Origin: an uncultured Cohaesibacter sp.
GTDB lineage: Bacteria; Pseudomonadota; Alphaproteobacteria; Rhizobiales; Cohaesibacteraceae
Reading direction: 5' to 3'
DNA length: 64,000 nt
Assembly (NCBI RefSeq): GCF_963677725.1
Contig: NZ_OY782507.1
Span: forward strand, 2,170,001-2,234,000
This document shows, piece by piece, positions 52,699-60,504 of the stretch; within the stretch, counting starts at the first letter, position 1, and each line of letters opens with the position of its first letter. The notes beneath the pieces are model-generated. The model did not search any database. It saw only the letters and a list, made by a program, of their open reading frames with translations, and had not been told where the DNA came from. The position numbers were made by a program, and so were the translations under genes.

Positions 52699-53145
52699 AT
52701 GTCCGAGAACAAAGTTATTCAGGAAGTCAAAGATGCAATCACAGGCATGGCGGCAGGCGCAGCTTCCCTGTCAGGCTGGTCAGCAGGTCAGGCTGCGCTG
52801 ATCGGTGTGAAAGCGGAAGTGTCTGCAACGGCTCGCATCGCCCAGGGGCAGGAAATGTCCAGTGCACTGGACGCGGCGGTGCCGGAAGCAGAAATGCTGA
52901 TGATCATGGATGTCTTCTGCAAGGCGTTGGACGAAACCGGCGATGTAACAGCTGCCTTCGATCGTGTCGTCGCCATCAAGATGAAAGCCACCGAAGGTGT
53001 GGAAGGGGCCGCTGAAGCCAGGAAACTCGCCGAAGTCGAGTTTCGTGATGCGCTGAAGGCCGGGCTTGCCCCACAGGCAGCCATGCTCAGCGCCTTCCTT
53101 AGCGCCGGAGCCTTTATTCGAACAGTTGCGGCAGCGCGCCACTGA
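52699..53145 (+). CDS. Helical protein of unknown function next to the GG-leader protein
   Basis: A 148-residue, alanine-rich, predicted all-helical protein with a strong ribosome site (TAGGAG, nine bases before the ATG). It has no signal peptide and no double-glycine leader. The C-terminal third (APQAAMLSAFLSAGAFIRTVA) is hydrophobic enough to associate with a membrane. It has one cysteine. It lies 40 bp after the exported protein gene and before a terminator, so the two are co-expressed. An immunity protein or export chaperone would fit the position, but no homology is recognised. Confidence 0.75.
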   Translation: MSENKVIQEVKDAITGMAAGAASLSGWSAGQAALIGVKAEVSATARIAQGQEMSSALDAAVPEAEMLMIMDVFCKALDETGDVTAAFDRVVAIKMKATEGVEGAAEARKLAEVEFRDALKAGLAPQAAMLSAFLSAGAFIRTVAAARH

Positions 53146-53166
53146 CGCCATCGCGCAAGAAATGCA

Positions 53167-53198
53167 GAAACAGGGGTCGATGGTCGGCCCCTGTTTCG
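53167..53198. terminator. Bidirectional terminator between the exporter locus and the flavin oxidase gene
   Basis: GAAACAGGGG and CCCCTGTTTC form a ten-base-pair stem with a 12-base loop, midway between the two converging stop codons. Confidence 0.75.
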
Positions 53199-53206
53199 TT
53201 TGCGCT

Positions 53207-54733
53207 TTATCGCGTACCAATACGGCCCGGAGAAAGGATCCCGGCAGGATCCAGCGCATCCTTCAATCTGCTACTGACGGCAGTCCATGGCTCGCTTGCA
53301 TCCGACAGATTGGCGGCATCAAGAAGGCCCACCCGGTAGGGGGAGAAGCCTTCTTCAGCAAGACTTTTGGAAATCTGCTCATAGGCGCGCATTGCCTCTT
53401 CATCGGCGCCCGATTCATCCCGGTCCCATGCAAGAGAAACAAAGCAATGGAGCGCCCGCGAAGAAATGGCTTGCATGCCAAGCGCCGCAAAGATTTTCTC
53501 GCTCTGGCTGGCTTGAGACAGGATCTCGTCAATCCGCGCAATCGCATTGGCCTCGAAGGGCACAATCGGGCAACTCCAGACGAAGCCACAGCGATCGAGA
53601 TCCAGATCGCCGGGGCGCTTCGGTCTGTCCTTCTTGCCCCAATAGCCGCTCATGACATTGTTGCCATCGGAAAAGCCGGTCATGATCGTTTCCTGACGCT
53701 TTCCCTCTTCGTCACGATCGCTTTGCATATGCACGTCACTTGAAATGCTGGATAATTCTGACCAGACCACTTTCTCTGTCCATTTCATCAATTCAGGATG
53801 CGGAGCAAAGATCAGGGCAGACGCCCCCCATTGCTTGGGGCCGGACAGCAGCGCATCAGCATCCGATGCATACCGGCCAACCAAAGAAGAGGCCCTCTTT
53901 GCGCTGTCCCACAAGACCAGCGACTGGGGCGCAATCATGCCCGACGTGATCAGTCTGCGAAGAACCGGTACTGCGGCTTCCAATGCCTCGTTGGTTCCGA
54001 TCTCGGCCATGATCGCCGCCGCATAGGGCATGGTGGGCTGCAATGCCATCGTGGCGGACAGGACAATACCGAAATTGGATTGACTGAACAGGCCTTCGAG
54101 CAAAGGGCCTGCGGGGCGCGCATGAATATTGGCGGTGCTTTGTGCGCCTGTCCGGGAATGTCCCGTGCGCAGCCTTTCGCCTGTGGTGAGCGCCACGTCA
54201 AAGTCCCACATCAAGCCGAAACGGTCCCCATAAGCGCCGATGCCTTCGCCCCTTTCCAGAGCATTGGCCAGCACACTGGCATCGGTCGGTCCACCAAATG
54301 CAGGGAGATGATAGGCCAGCCCTTCCTGTTTGAGCCGTTCCTGCAAGGCGGCAAAGGTGACACCCGGTTCCACCCTGACCGTTCCATTGCTCATATCCAG
54401 CTCAAGGATCCTGTCGAGCGCGGACAGATCCAGCACCAGTCCATCGCAGGTGGGCAACCGCGATCCAAGCCCCCAATTCCGCCCTCTGGCAATGGGGTGG
54501 AGTGGCAGTTGGACATCTGCAGCAAGCTTCAGGATGGGTGCCACGATATCAGCGCTCTCTGGCCTTAGCACTGCCAGAGCGTTTGCGGGCCATGGGAAGG
54601 TTCCCTGTCGCCATTCCGGGCCGATGGCGTCGCCATGCATGATTGTCAAATCTGGCAACTGGGTCTTAGCGGCTGCAAGGAACTGTTCAAGACGAGAATG
54701 AAGGTTGGATGAGGCAGATGCTGAAGACGTCAT
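53207..54733 (-). CDS. FAD-dependent oxidoreductase of the vanillyl-alcohol oxidase / PCMH superfamily
   Basis: A 508-residue flavoprotein. The N-terminal PCMH-type FAD domain (about residues 45-230) shows PIARGRNWGLGSR (flavin pyrophosphate loop), LVLDLSALDRILELD, GTVRVEPGVTFAALQERL and FGGPTDASVLANALERG. The C-terminal half is the substrate-binding cap of 4-cresol dehydrogenase/vanillyl-alcohol oxidase type. It oxidises a phenolic or related substrate, probably in the cytosol since no signal peptide is seen. It converges on the exporter locus, so a role there is possible but not supported by co-transcription. Confidence 0.85.
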   Translation of the reverse strand: MTSSASASSNLHSRLEQFLAAAKTQLPDLTIMHGDAIGPEWRQGTFPWPANALAVLRPESADIVAPILKLAADVQLPLHPIARGRNWGLGSRLPTCDGLVLDLSALDRILELDMSNGTVRVEPGVTFAALQERLKQEGLAYHLPAFGGPTDASVLANALERGEGIGAYGDRFGLMWDFDVALTTGERLRTGHSRTGAQSTANIHARPAGPLLEGLFSQSNFGIVLSATMALQPTMPYAAAIMAEIGTNEALEAAVPVLRRLITSGMIAPQSLVLWDSAKRASSLVGRYASDADALLSGPKQWGASALIFAPHPELMKWTEKVVWSELSSISSDVHMQSDRDEEGKRQETIMTGFSDGNNVMSGYWGKKDRPKRPGDLDLDRCGFVWSCPIVPFEANAIARIDEILSQASQSEKIFAALGMQAISSRALHCFVSLAWDRDESGADEEAMRAYEQISKSLAEEGFSPYRVGLLDAANLSDASEPWTAVSSRLKDALDPAGILSPGRIGTR

Positions 54734-54862
54734 TCGGGGGCCCTTGTGATCCTGGAGAGTGTCCTACGCTATCAGAGGGCTGCTCACCCGACCACCGAAT
54801 AGTATCTGTGTGGCGTCTGCATAGTATCAGTGCATTTGTCAAAAAGGGCGCTAGGCCAGTTT

Positions 54863-56848
54863 TCAGGCACCGGATCTTCGTCGAACAAATTGCTGACCGG
54901 GATTTGATGAGACCCTTTTTAGATAGCCAACAGCGTCGGACCTGGACATGGGTTTGGCAAAATAAAAACCCTGTACGTGCCTTAGTCCCAATTCATGAAT
55001 GGCTTCCAGTTCGGCCTCGGTTTCCATGCCTTCGACGATACAATCCAGATCCATGTCCCGTGCCAACATCGAGAGCGATTTGACGATCTTGTAATTCTTC
55101 ATGCCTTTATGAAGCCCCGAGACGAAACTGCGATCAATTTTAATCTTGGACAAGGGGAAGTGATGAAGTCTGGCCAGACTGGAGTGCCCCACGCCAAAGT
55201 CATCCAACGAGATCGCGCATCCGAGATTTCTGAATATTTCCAGATTTCGGATGGTTTGCTCAAAATCTGAATTGAGAGCCGTTTCGGTGATTTCGATATT
55301 GAGTCTCGCAGGGGCAATGCCGCGCTTTCCGATCTGGTTGAAGAACCAGAGCATCAAATTTTCATCCGAGACATCAAGCGCTGACAAATTGACAGACAGG
55401 GCGATAGGCGCTGGCCAGTCGCTGAGTGCACTCAATGATTTGTCAAGAATGACCCGTGTGATATCGCCTATCACGCCCAGATTTTCAGCCACGGAGATAA
55501 ACTCGTCAGGCGCGACGAGACCCAACCTCGGATTGTTCCATCTGGCAAGGGCTTCAAAGGCAATCACGCGGTTTTCGATACTGTCGAATATCGGTTGGAA
55601 CAGGGGCGTGATCTCGTCGCTGAAATTGGACCGTTTCAAGTCATTTTTAATTTGCGCTGTCCGGTGAAACTGTTCGTTGAGTTCCTCGGAAAACAGGACG
55701 CACGTGCCAATATGTGCGCTTTTGCCTTTGTAGAGGGCGAAATCGGCCTTTTCCATCAGATCTGCAAGACCGTCATTGGCTGCATCAAAAGCAGCCAGCC
55801 CAATCGTGGCCGAGATGGTGAGTTCGATCCCCTTCAGAGCATAGGGCTGGGCGAGGATATGACAGATCTCGTCTCCGATGACCTGACATTGTTCAATGGA
55901 GGAAAAATTGCACATGGTGAAGACAAACTCATCTCCTCCAATGCGAAAGAAGGTTACATCGGAATGAATTTGGTGGAAATCATTCAAACGATGACCAACC
56001 TCTTTTAACAGCGCGTCACCCGTCAAATGACTGTAAAGGTCATTGACCAGTTTGAACTCATCCAGATCGATTGATCCAACAGCAAGGCGGCCTGCTTCGG
56101 CACTGTTTTTGAGGCATTCTGTTTCCAAATGTGTGTAGAATGACCGGCGATTGGCAAGGCCCGTCAGATTGTCATGATTTGCGAGTTCATAATTCACCTC
56201 GGCCATTAGCTGGGATCGCGACTGTTGGGACACCATGTGCTTGAACGTCTGAAAGCCTCTTCGGGTGACAATCAGCATCCCGATGCAGACAAGTGTCAGA
56301 TTGGTCAAGGCTCCGAATGCCAACGTATCCCACTGCATCCAGGCATAGACAAAAAGGGACGCTGCCACGATCAACGATACGATGATTGCAGCAGGCGGAA
56401 GAACCCCCAAGCAAAAAATGCAAGTTACGACCGAGAAGGCCATAAAGAAAGCGGTGTGCGCTTTGAGCAGATCATCGCCATGTTGGTAAAGAAGCGTTGC
56501 CCAAATCGAAAAGGCAAGTGCAATGGCTCCGGCCATATGCATGACTGATGTCAGTTTTTTGGTCGCCGTTTCGATATCTAAGGTCTGAACATCAAGCCTG
56601 AGCCAATAGACAATGCGCGGCATGACAATGGCTGCGGACGCGATCAAGGGATAATAAGTCAGCCAGTCCGGCGCGATCCCGACATATTCGAAGCTGAGAA
56701 GGCCACCGCAAGTTAGAATAATTGTGTACATAATGGGCAGCTGTGTCGAGAGCAGCGACAACTGAGCCCTTTTGAGATCCAAGTCATCTTTGTCTGACAG
56801 ATACCAATTTGTTGCTGAGGCAAAGAATTGTCGTATAGACATGATCAT
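54863..56848 (-). CDS. GGDEF-EAL cyclic-di-GMP enzyme with N-terminal membrane domain
   Basis: A 661-residue protein. Residues 30-205 contain about six hydrophobic segments (an integral membrane sensor). The diguanylate cyclase domain follows, with GLANRRSFYTHLE and an intact active site in FFRIGGDEFVFTM (about residue 300). Then comes the EAL phosphodiesterase domain from about residue 395, with VIAFEALARWNNPRLG and SLDDFGVGHSSLARL. Both active-site motifs are intact, so it may make or break cyclic di-GMP depending on its input. The start could also be ATG 56842; neither has a strong ribosome site. It is monocistronic. Confidence 0.92.
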   Translation of the reverse strand: MIMSIRQFFASATNWYLSDKDDLDLKRAQLSLLSTQLPIMYTIILTCGGLLSFEYVGIAPDWLTYYPLIASAAIVMPRIVYWLRLDVQTLDIETATKKLTSVMHMAGAIALAFSIWATLLYQHGDDLLKAHTAFFMAFSVVTCIFCLGVLPPAAIIVSLIVAASLFVYAWMQWDTLAFGALTNLTLVCIGMLIVTRRGFQTFKHMVSQQSRSQLMAEVNYELANHDNLTGLANRRSFYTHLETECLKNSAEAGRLAVGSIDLDEFKLVNDLYSHLTGDALLKEVGHRLNDFHQIHSDVTFFRIGGDEFVFTMCNFSSIEQCQVIGDEICHILAQPYALKGIELTISATIGLAAFDAANDGLADLMEKADFALYKGKSAHIGTCVLFSEELNEQFHRTAQIKNDLKRSNFSDEITPLFQPIFDSIENRVIAFEALARWNNPRLGLVAPDEFISVAENLGVIGDITRVILDKSLSALSDWPAPIALSVNLSALDVSDENLMLWFFNQIGKRGIAPARLNIEITETALNSDFEQTIRNLEIFRNLGCAISLDDFGVGHSSLARLHHFPLSKIKIDRSFVSGLHKGMKNYKIVKSLSMLARDMDLDCIVEGMETEAELEAIHELGLRHVQGFYFAKPMSRSDAVGYLKRVSSNPGQQFVRRRSGA

Positions 56849-57039
56849 GCGACATCGCTTTTGCGAGAGGAAGGGAATGATTAATCTATAACAATTGTTT
56901 TAAAAAAACCCTTATGATCAGTTCGGCATGAGTGAATGACGGCGGAGTGCATCCCACCAAGGCGAATTACCTCTCAAAGCAGCGCTTTGAGCTGATTTGG
57001 GTAATTCCGAAATTGTCATCCTGCGACACATTGCAAACC

Positions 57040-57320
57040 TGATCAATCACCTCGGTCAATGCATCCAAAAAAGAACTGGCAACGGCCAGCTCCCCCAATC
57101 TTGGCATGGAGCTCCTTGATGTGTTCTACGTCGATCCCATCTGATTTCTTGTTGCCACGTACAAAAACATCGGAAGCGCCATCAAGAAGAGCGTGCTTCC
57201 ATTGATGGATCATGGTGGAGTGAACGCCAAACCAGCTTGCAAGCTCGGAAACGATTTTTCCGCTTCGACATAGCTGATCTCCTTTTCTTCGAAGATCAGC
57301 TGATCAAATTTTGCCGCTTA
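57040..57320 (-). pseudogene. Decayed IS3-family transposase OrfA remnant
   Basis: On the minus strand a good ribosome site (AAAGGAG) and an ATG near 57271 begin an IS3 OrfA-like start (MSKR), but the following segment is deleted. In another frame KIVSELASWFGVHSTMIHQW and HALLDGASDVFVRGNKK, then IDVEHIKELHAKIG, match the helix-turn-helix OrfA of IS3-type elements. A further frameshift sits in the C-run at 57092-57096, after which ELAVASSFLDALTE continues. OrfB is missing. The remnant is adjacent to tRNA-Glu. It is non-functional. Confidence 0.8.
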
Positions 57321-57377
57321 TGTCATTGTACAATGTCTAGGAGTAGCTCGGTCCGACCTATGCCCTCACGTTGGACA

Positions 57378-57412
57378 AAAGCCCTCGCAACCACCTGAGC
57401 TGCAAGGGCTTT
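57378..57412 (-). terminator. Terminator of the tRNA-Glu transcript
   Basis: On the minus strand AAAGCCCTTGC and GCGAGGGCTTTT pair with one wobble around a 13-base loop, ten bases after the tRNA CCA end. Confidence 0.7.
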
Positions 57413-57422
57413 TTGTCGAAAG

Positions 57423-57497
57423 TGGCACGCCCTACGGGACTCGAACCCGTGTTACCGCCGTGAAAGGGCGGCGTCCTAACCGCTAGACGAAGGGCGC
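57423..57497 (-). tRNA. tRNA-Glu (anticodon UUC)
   Basis: On the minus strand a 75-nt cloverleaf is visible, starting GCGCCCTTCGTCTAGCGG. The anticodon stem GCCGCC/GGCGG region encloses loop CTTTCAC (anticodon TTC). The T arm contains GGTTCGAGTCC, and the CCA end is encoded. The first acceptor pair is G-U. Confidence 0.96.
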
Positions 57498-57550
57498 TCA
57501 TCAATCGGTGAGGCGGTTTATCTTCTGATCGTTCTAAACCAACAAAAAAT

Positions 57551-57588
57551 GGCGAGTATTCTTTCTGCAAAATGAAAGAATACTCGCC
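57551..57588 (-). terminator. Strong intrinsic terminator of the six-TM chemoreceptor gene
   Basis: GGCGAGTATTCTTTC and GAAAGAATACTCGCC form a perfect 15-bp stem with an eight-base loop; the minus strand continues ATTTTTTG. Confidence 0.92.
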
Positions 57589-57610
57589 AACTTATTTGAG
57601 ATACGAGCAA

Positions 57611-59110
57611 TCAGATCGCTTTGGTTTTGTTCAGATAGTCATCGACTTCTGTTCTCAAAGCTTGAGATTGCCTGGAAAGTTGCTCTGCTGTATCGACAAA
57701 GGCTCCAACCGTTTTGAGATTGCTTTCAGAAGCCCCAGCGACATCGGAGATGTTGTTGGCAACGTCTTTCACCCCATTCGCAGCTTGTTCAACATTGCGT
57801 GCAATCTCGCGGGTGGCGCTGTCCTGTTCTTCAATGGCGCCGGCGATGGAAACCGAAATTTCCTTCACCTTGTCGATGGTTTTGCCGATGCTATCAATGG
57901 CATCAACGGCTTCTTGTGTCGCACCCTGAATTTGAGAAATCTGGTTTCCGATGCTCTCCGTCGCGCTCGAGGTCTGATTTGCCAGTTCCTTGACTTCCGC
58001 TGCCACAATCGCAAAGCCCTTACCGGCATCCCCGGCTCTGGCCGCTTCAATGGTGGCATTGAGGGCCAGAAGATTGGTTTGTTCTGCAATAGCGGTGATC
58101 ATCTGGACGACCTCGCCAACTTTGAACGAGGCCTTGGCCAGGCCCTGAATTTTCTGGTTGGTTTCTTCTGCTTCCCTTGCAGCCCCATTGGCAATATCGG
58201 TCGACTGGGTGATCTGCCCGCTGATCTCGGAGATCGATGCGGATAGCTCTTCGGAGGCTGAGGCCAATGTTTCGAGGTTGGTTGATGTCTCATTGGCTGC
58301 ATGAGACATGGTCTGGCTTTGCTGGTTGGTTTGTGTCGCGCCAGCTGCCATTTCCTGTGCAGATGCTCGCAAATTGGACGATGCGGAGGACAGAGACCCG
58401 ACAACTTCTGCCACGCTTGTGTCGAGCTTCTCAGCCAACTCAAACATGGCTGTCCGCTTGGTTTCTTCTTGTTGGGCGCGGATTTTGGTTTCTTCTACCA
58501 GTTTACTCGCCTCGGCTTGAGCCAAATTCAGATCCTTCATCGCCTGATGATTGTCCGTGAACTGACGATTGATCCGATAGGCCAGCCAGAGCATCGGCCC
58601 ACCCACAAGCACAACATATGTGGCATGGATAAGGAAATGGTGCAGAACATATTCAGCCGTTGGCCAGATATAGAGCGGCAAAACCAGAGAAAAGACCAGG
58701 TGGTGCACAGTCGCCAGTACATTGACGATGAGGATCGTGCGCCAGCAGCAGTAGATGACCAGCACTGCATTCAATACGAAAAACAGCATGTGGGCATCCA
58801 AAACCAGCCCATCGGGCAATCCGCTTGCGCTGAAAACCAGCAGCGCCCAGTCACTGGTCAGGGATGCGCCAATGGCAAATCTGGTCGCCGGTCCAATCGG
58901 ATCTTTGAGAAACATGACCGTCGAGACAGCGGCAAGCGCTGCCGCAATCAGAGATGTCGTCATCACCGGTGCAGTCGAAACAGAAGCGACACCTCCAATG
59001 ACCAATATCATGAGCCATAGGCTCGCAATGAACGCTTTACTCGCTATCTGGCGAAGTTTTACAAGTTCAGGAGCGGTTTCAACGGCGATAGATGGGGAAG
59101 TCGCGGTCAT
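57611..59110 (-). CDS. Methyl-accepting chemotaxis protein with six-helix membrane sensor
   Basis: A 499-residue chemoreceptor. Residues 20-195 contain about six hydrophobic helices with little periplasmic loop (for example LLVFSASGLPDGLVLDAHML and TVHHLVFSLVLPLYIWP with paired histidines), so the sensor is in the membrane itself. The signalling domain follows, with the conserved tip [20 protein letters not shown] and the flanking methylation helices. GGAGG lies seven bases before the ATG at 59110; the longer frame to 59245 overlaps the upstream small gene. A very strong terminator follows. The ligand is unknown; a lipid-soluble, redox or energy signal is plausible for such a topology. Confidence 0.9.
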   Translation of the reverse strand: MTATSPSIAVETAPELVKLRQIASKAFIASLWLMILVIGGVASVSTAPVMTTSLIAAALAAVSTVMFLKDPIGPATRFAIGASLTSDWALLVFSASGLPDGLVLDAHMLFFVLNAVLVIYCCWRTILIVNVLATVHHLVFSLVLPLYIWPTAEYVLHHFLIHATYVVLVGGPMLWLAYRINRQFTDNHQAMKDLNLAQAEASKLVEETKIRAQQEETKRTAMFELAEKLDTSVAEVVGSLSSASSNLRASAQEMAAGATQTNQQSQTMSHAANETSTNLETLASASEELSASISEISGQITQSTDIANGAAREAEETNQKIQGLAKASFKVGEVVQMITAIAEQTNLLALNATIEAARAGDAGKGFAIVAAEVKELANQTSSATESIGNQISQIQGATQEAVDAIDSIGKTIDKVKEISVSIAGAIEEQDSATREIARNVEQAANGVKDVANNISDVAGASESNLKTVGAFVDTAEQLSRQSQALRTEVDDYLNKTKAI

Positions 59111-59162
59111 TTCTGGCCTCCGGGTCGTCTTGGTCAGGATTGAGCTGGTTTGGTGATTTTCA

Positions 59163-59525
59163 TTAAATGTTGCTGCCGTATTTCGTTGATGGTCTTGGAT
59201 TGCAGCCGCCAATACCAAAGGAACTGATGACAACCCAAGCACCAAGCGCCCGCACCTTTGCCGGGTAATCCTGTTGCTCAGGCAAAACCATCACGAATGT
59301 TCCGTTAAAGTCGGATCGTATAAGCTTTGATTCAGGTGTTAGAGCTCTGCTAATCGCCTTTTGTTCGCTATCCCAGGGAGATGAAATGACAATAACGGGG
59401 GCATCTTCGGCAAAGCTGAACAAGGTCAGAAACCCAACGGCCAAAAATCCTGCAAGACTGATCATGGCGACTGGAATATAGGCAGAGATTGCATCCTCGG
59501 GGAGGTTTTGAGACTTTTCCATCAT
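59163..59525 (-). CDS. Small single-TM membrane protein of unknown function
   Basis: A 120-residue protein (start MMEKSQNLPEDA) with one hydrophobic segment (YIPVAMISLAGFLAVGFLTLF, split about residues 16-36) and an exported domain of 80 residues containing VIVISSPWDSEQKAI and FVMVLPEQQDYPAKV. It precedes the six-TM chemoreceptor gene by 52 bp in the same direction, so co-transcription is likely. No family is recognised. Codon use resembles neighbouring genes, which supports it being real. A start at 59522 or 59558 is also possible. Confidence 0.6.
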   Translation of the reverse strand: MMEKSQNLPEDAISAYIPVAMISLAGFLAVGFLTLFSFAEDAPVIVISSPWDSEQKAISRALTPESKLIRSDFNGTFVMVLPEQQDYPAKVRALGAWVVISSFGIGGCNPRPSTKYGSNI

Positions 59526-60504
59526 GGATTTTCTATTCTTGCCCACTCGGTGTGACAATCTAACCTAAGAAAAAAGGGAGCATTTACTGAATTGTACGCG
59601 ATAGAACAATAACATGATTAATTTAATGATTATTTAATTCGATGGCGATTTGCTCGACCGAGCACATATCGAGCAAAGTATATTGAAGAAACCGGAAACG
59701 TTTCTAACATGTCAAAAATACCTATAACAAAGACATTGCAGCAACTTAGGCCCCAAAAAGCTTTGCTCATTTGTAAATGGTCACCTTCATAACATTTGGC
59801 CTGCTGCTTTAAAAATTCATGAAAATCCACACAGAGACGCCGTTTTTCAGCGCGTTTTCGTTGCTCCTGCGAACATCCCATCGCTGTCAATTGCGTTGTT
59901 CGGACTCTCAACTGAACATTTGCGATGCATTATCATGCGAATACGCTCAGCCAGGTTCGTGATTTGCAATAGCTGACCCAGAGTTGCCGTTTGCCCATCG
60001 AACGGTGGCATGGAAGTGCCTCTCCAAAACGGCCTTTCGTTGATGCTCAGGACGGGTAAAACCGATGCCAACGGTATCGCGCGCAGCGGCCAGCAGCACG
60101 CTTCTACTAACAGCTGGCACTGAGTTTATACCTAACAGCGCGACAAAGACGTTCAGCTTGAGCAACAGGCACTGCGATGAACACTTCCTCGACCGCTTCT
60201 CTGAAGAACCCAAGCTTTCCCTTCATTCATCAAGAGAAAACTTCATAGAAACAAAGTATTAAAAATATTTATCGCTTTATATTTGCCCAGTCTCGCCGTC
60301 TTGGAAATTACCATTAGTGTATTTTTAACTTCAGAATGAAATCATTCGTTAATTACTGCGAATATTGCAATCTAAGAAAGAATGAAATCGAAAGATATTC
60401 TTTGGATTTTCGCTATAGCGATAAAGCAATGAAATTTCGTATCTCTCTTGAATCAATGGCTAAATAAAATCCTGACCCCGCAGTCGAAGTTCGAAAGGTT
60501 AAAA
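59526..60504. other. 979-bp region without a convincing gene
   Basis: The region is AT-rich at both ends. Several minus-strand frames of 70-90 codons between 59630 and 60213 overlap one another and have no recognised product; together they could be remains of a decayed gene. The right part (60230-60504), with very AT-rich sequence, should contain the promoter of the Cache chemoreceptor gene. Nothing else was recognised. Confidence 0.4.

Noticed and set aside
57423-57497. tRNA-Glu as attachment site for the IS3 remnant
   Set aside because: IS3 elements do not integrate by tRNA recombination, and no repeated tRNA end was found; adjacency is probably coincidental.
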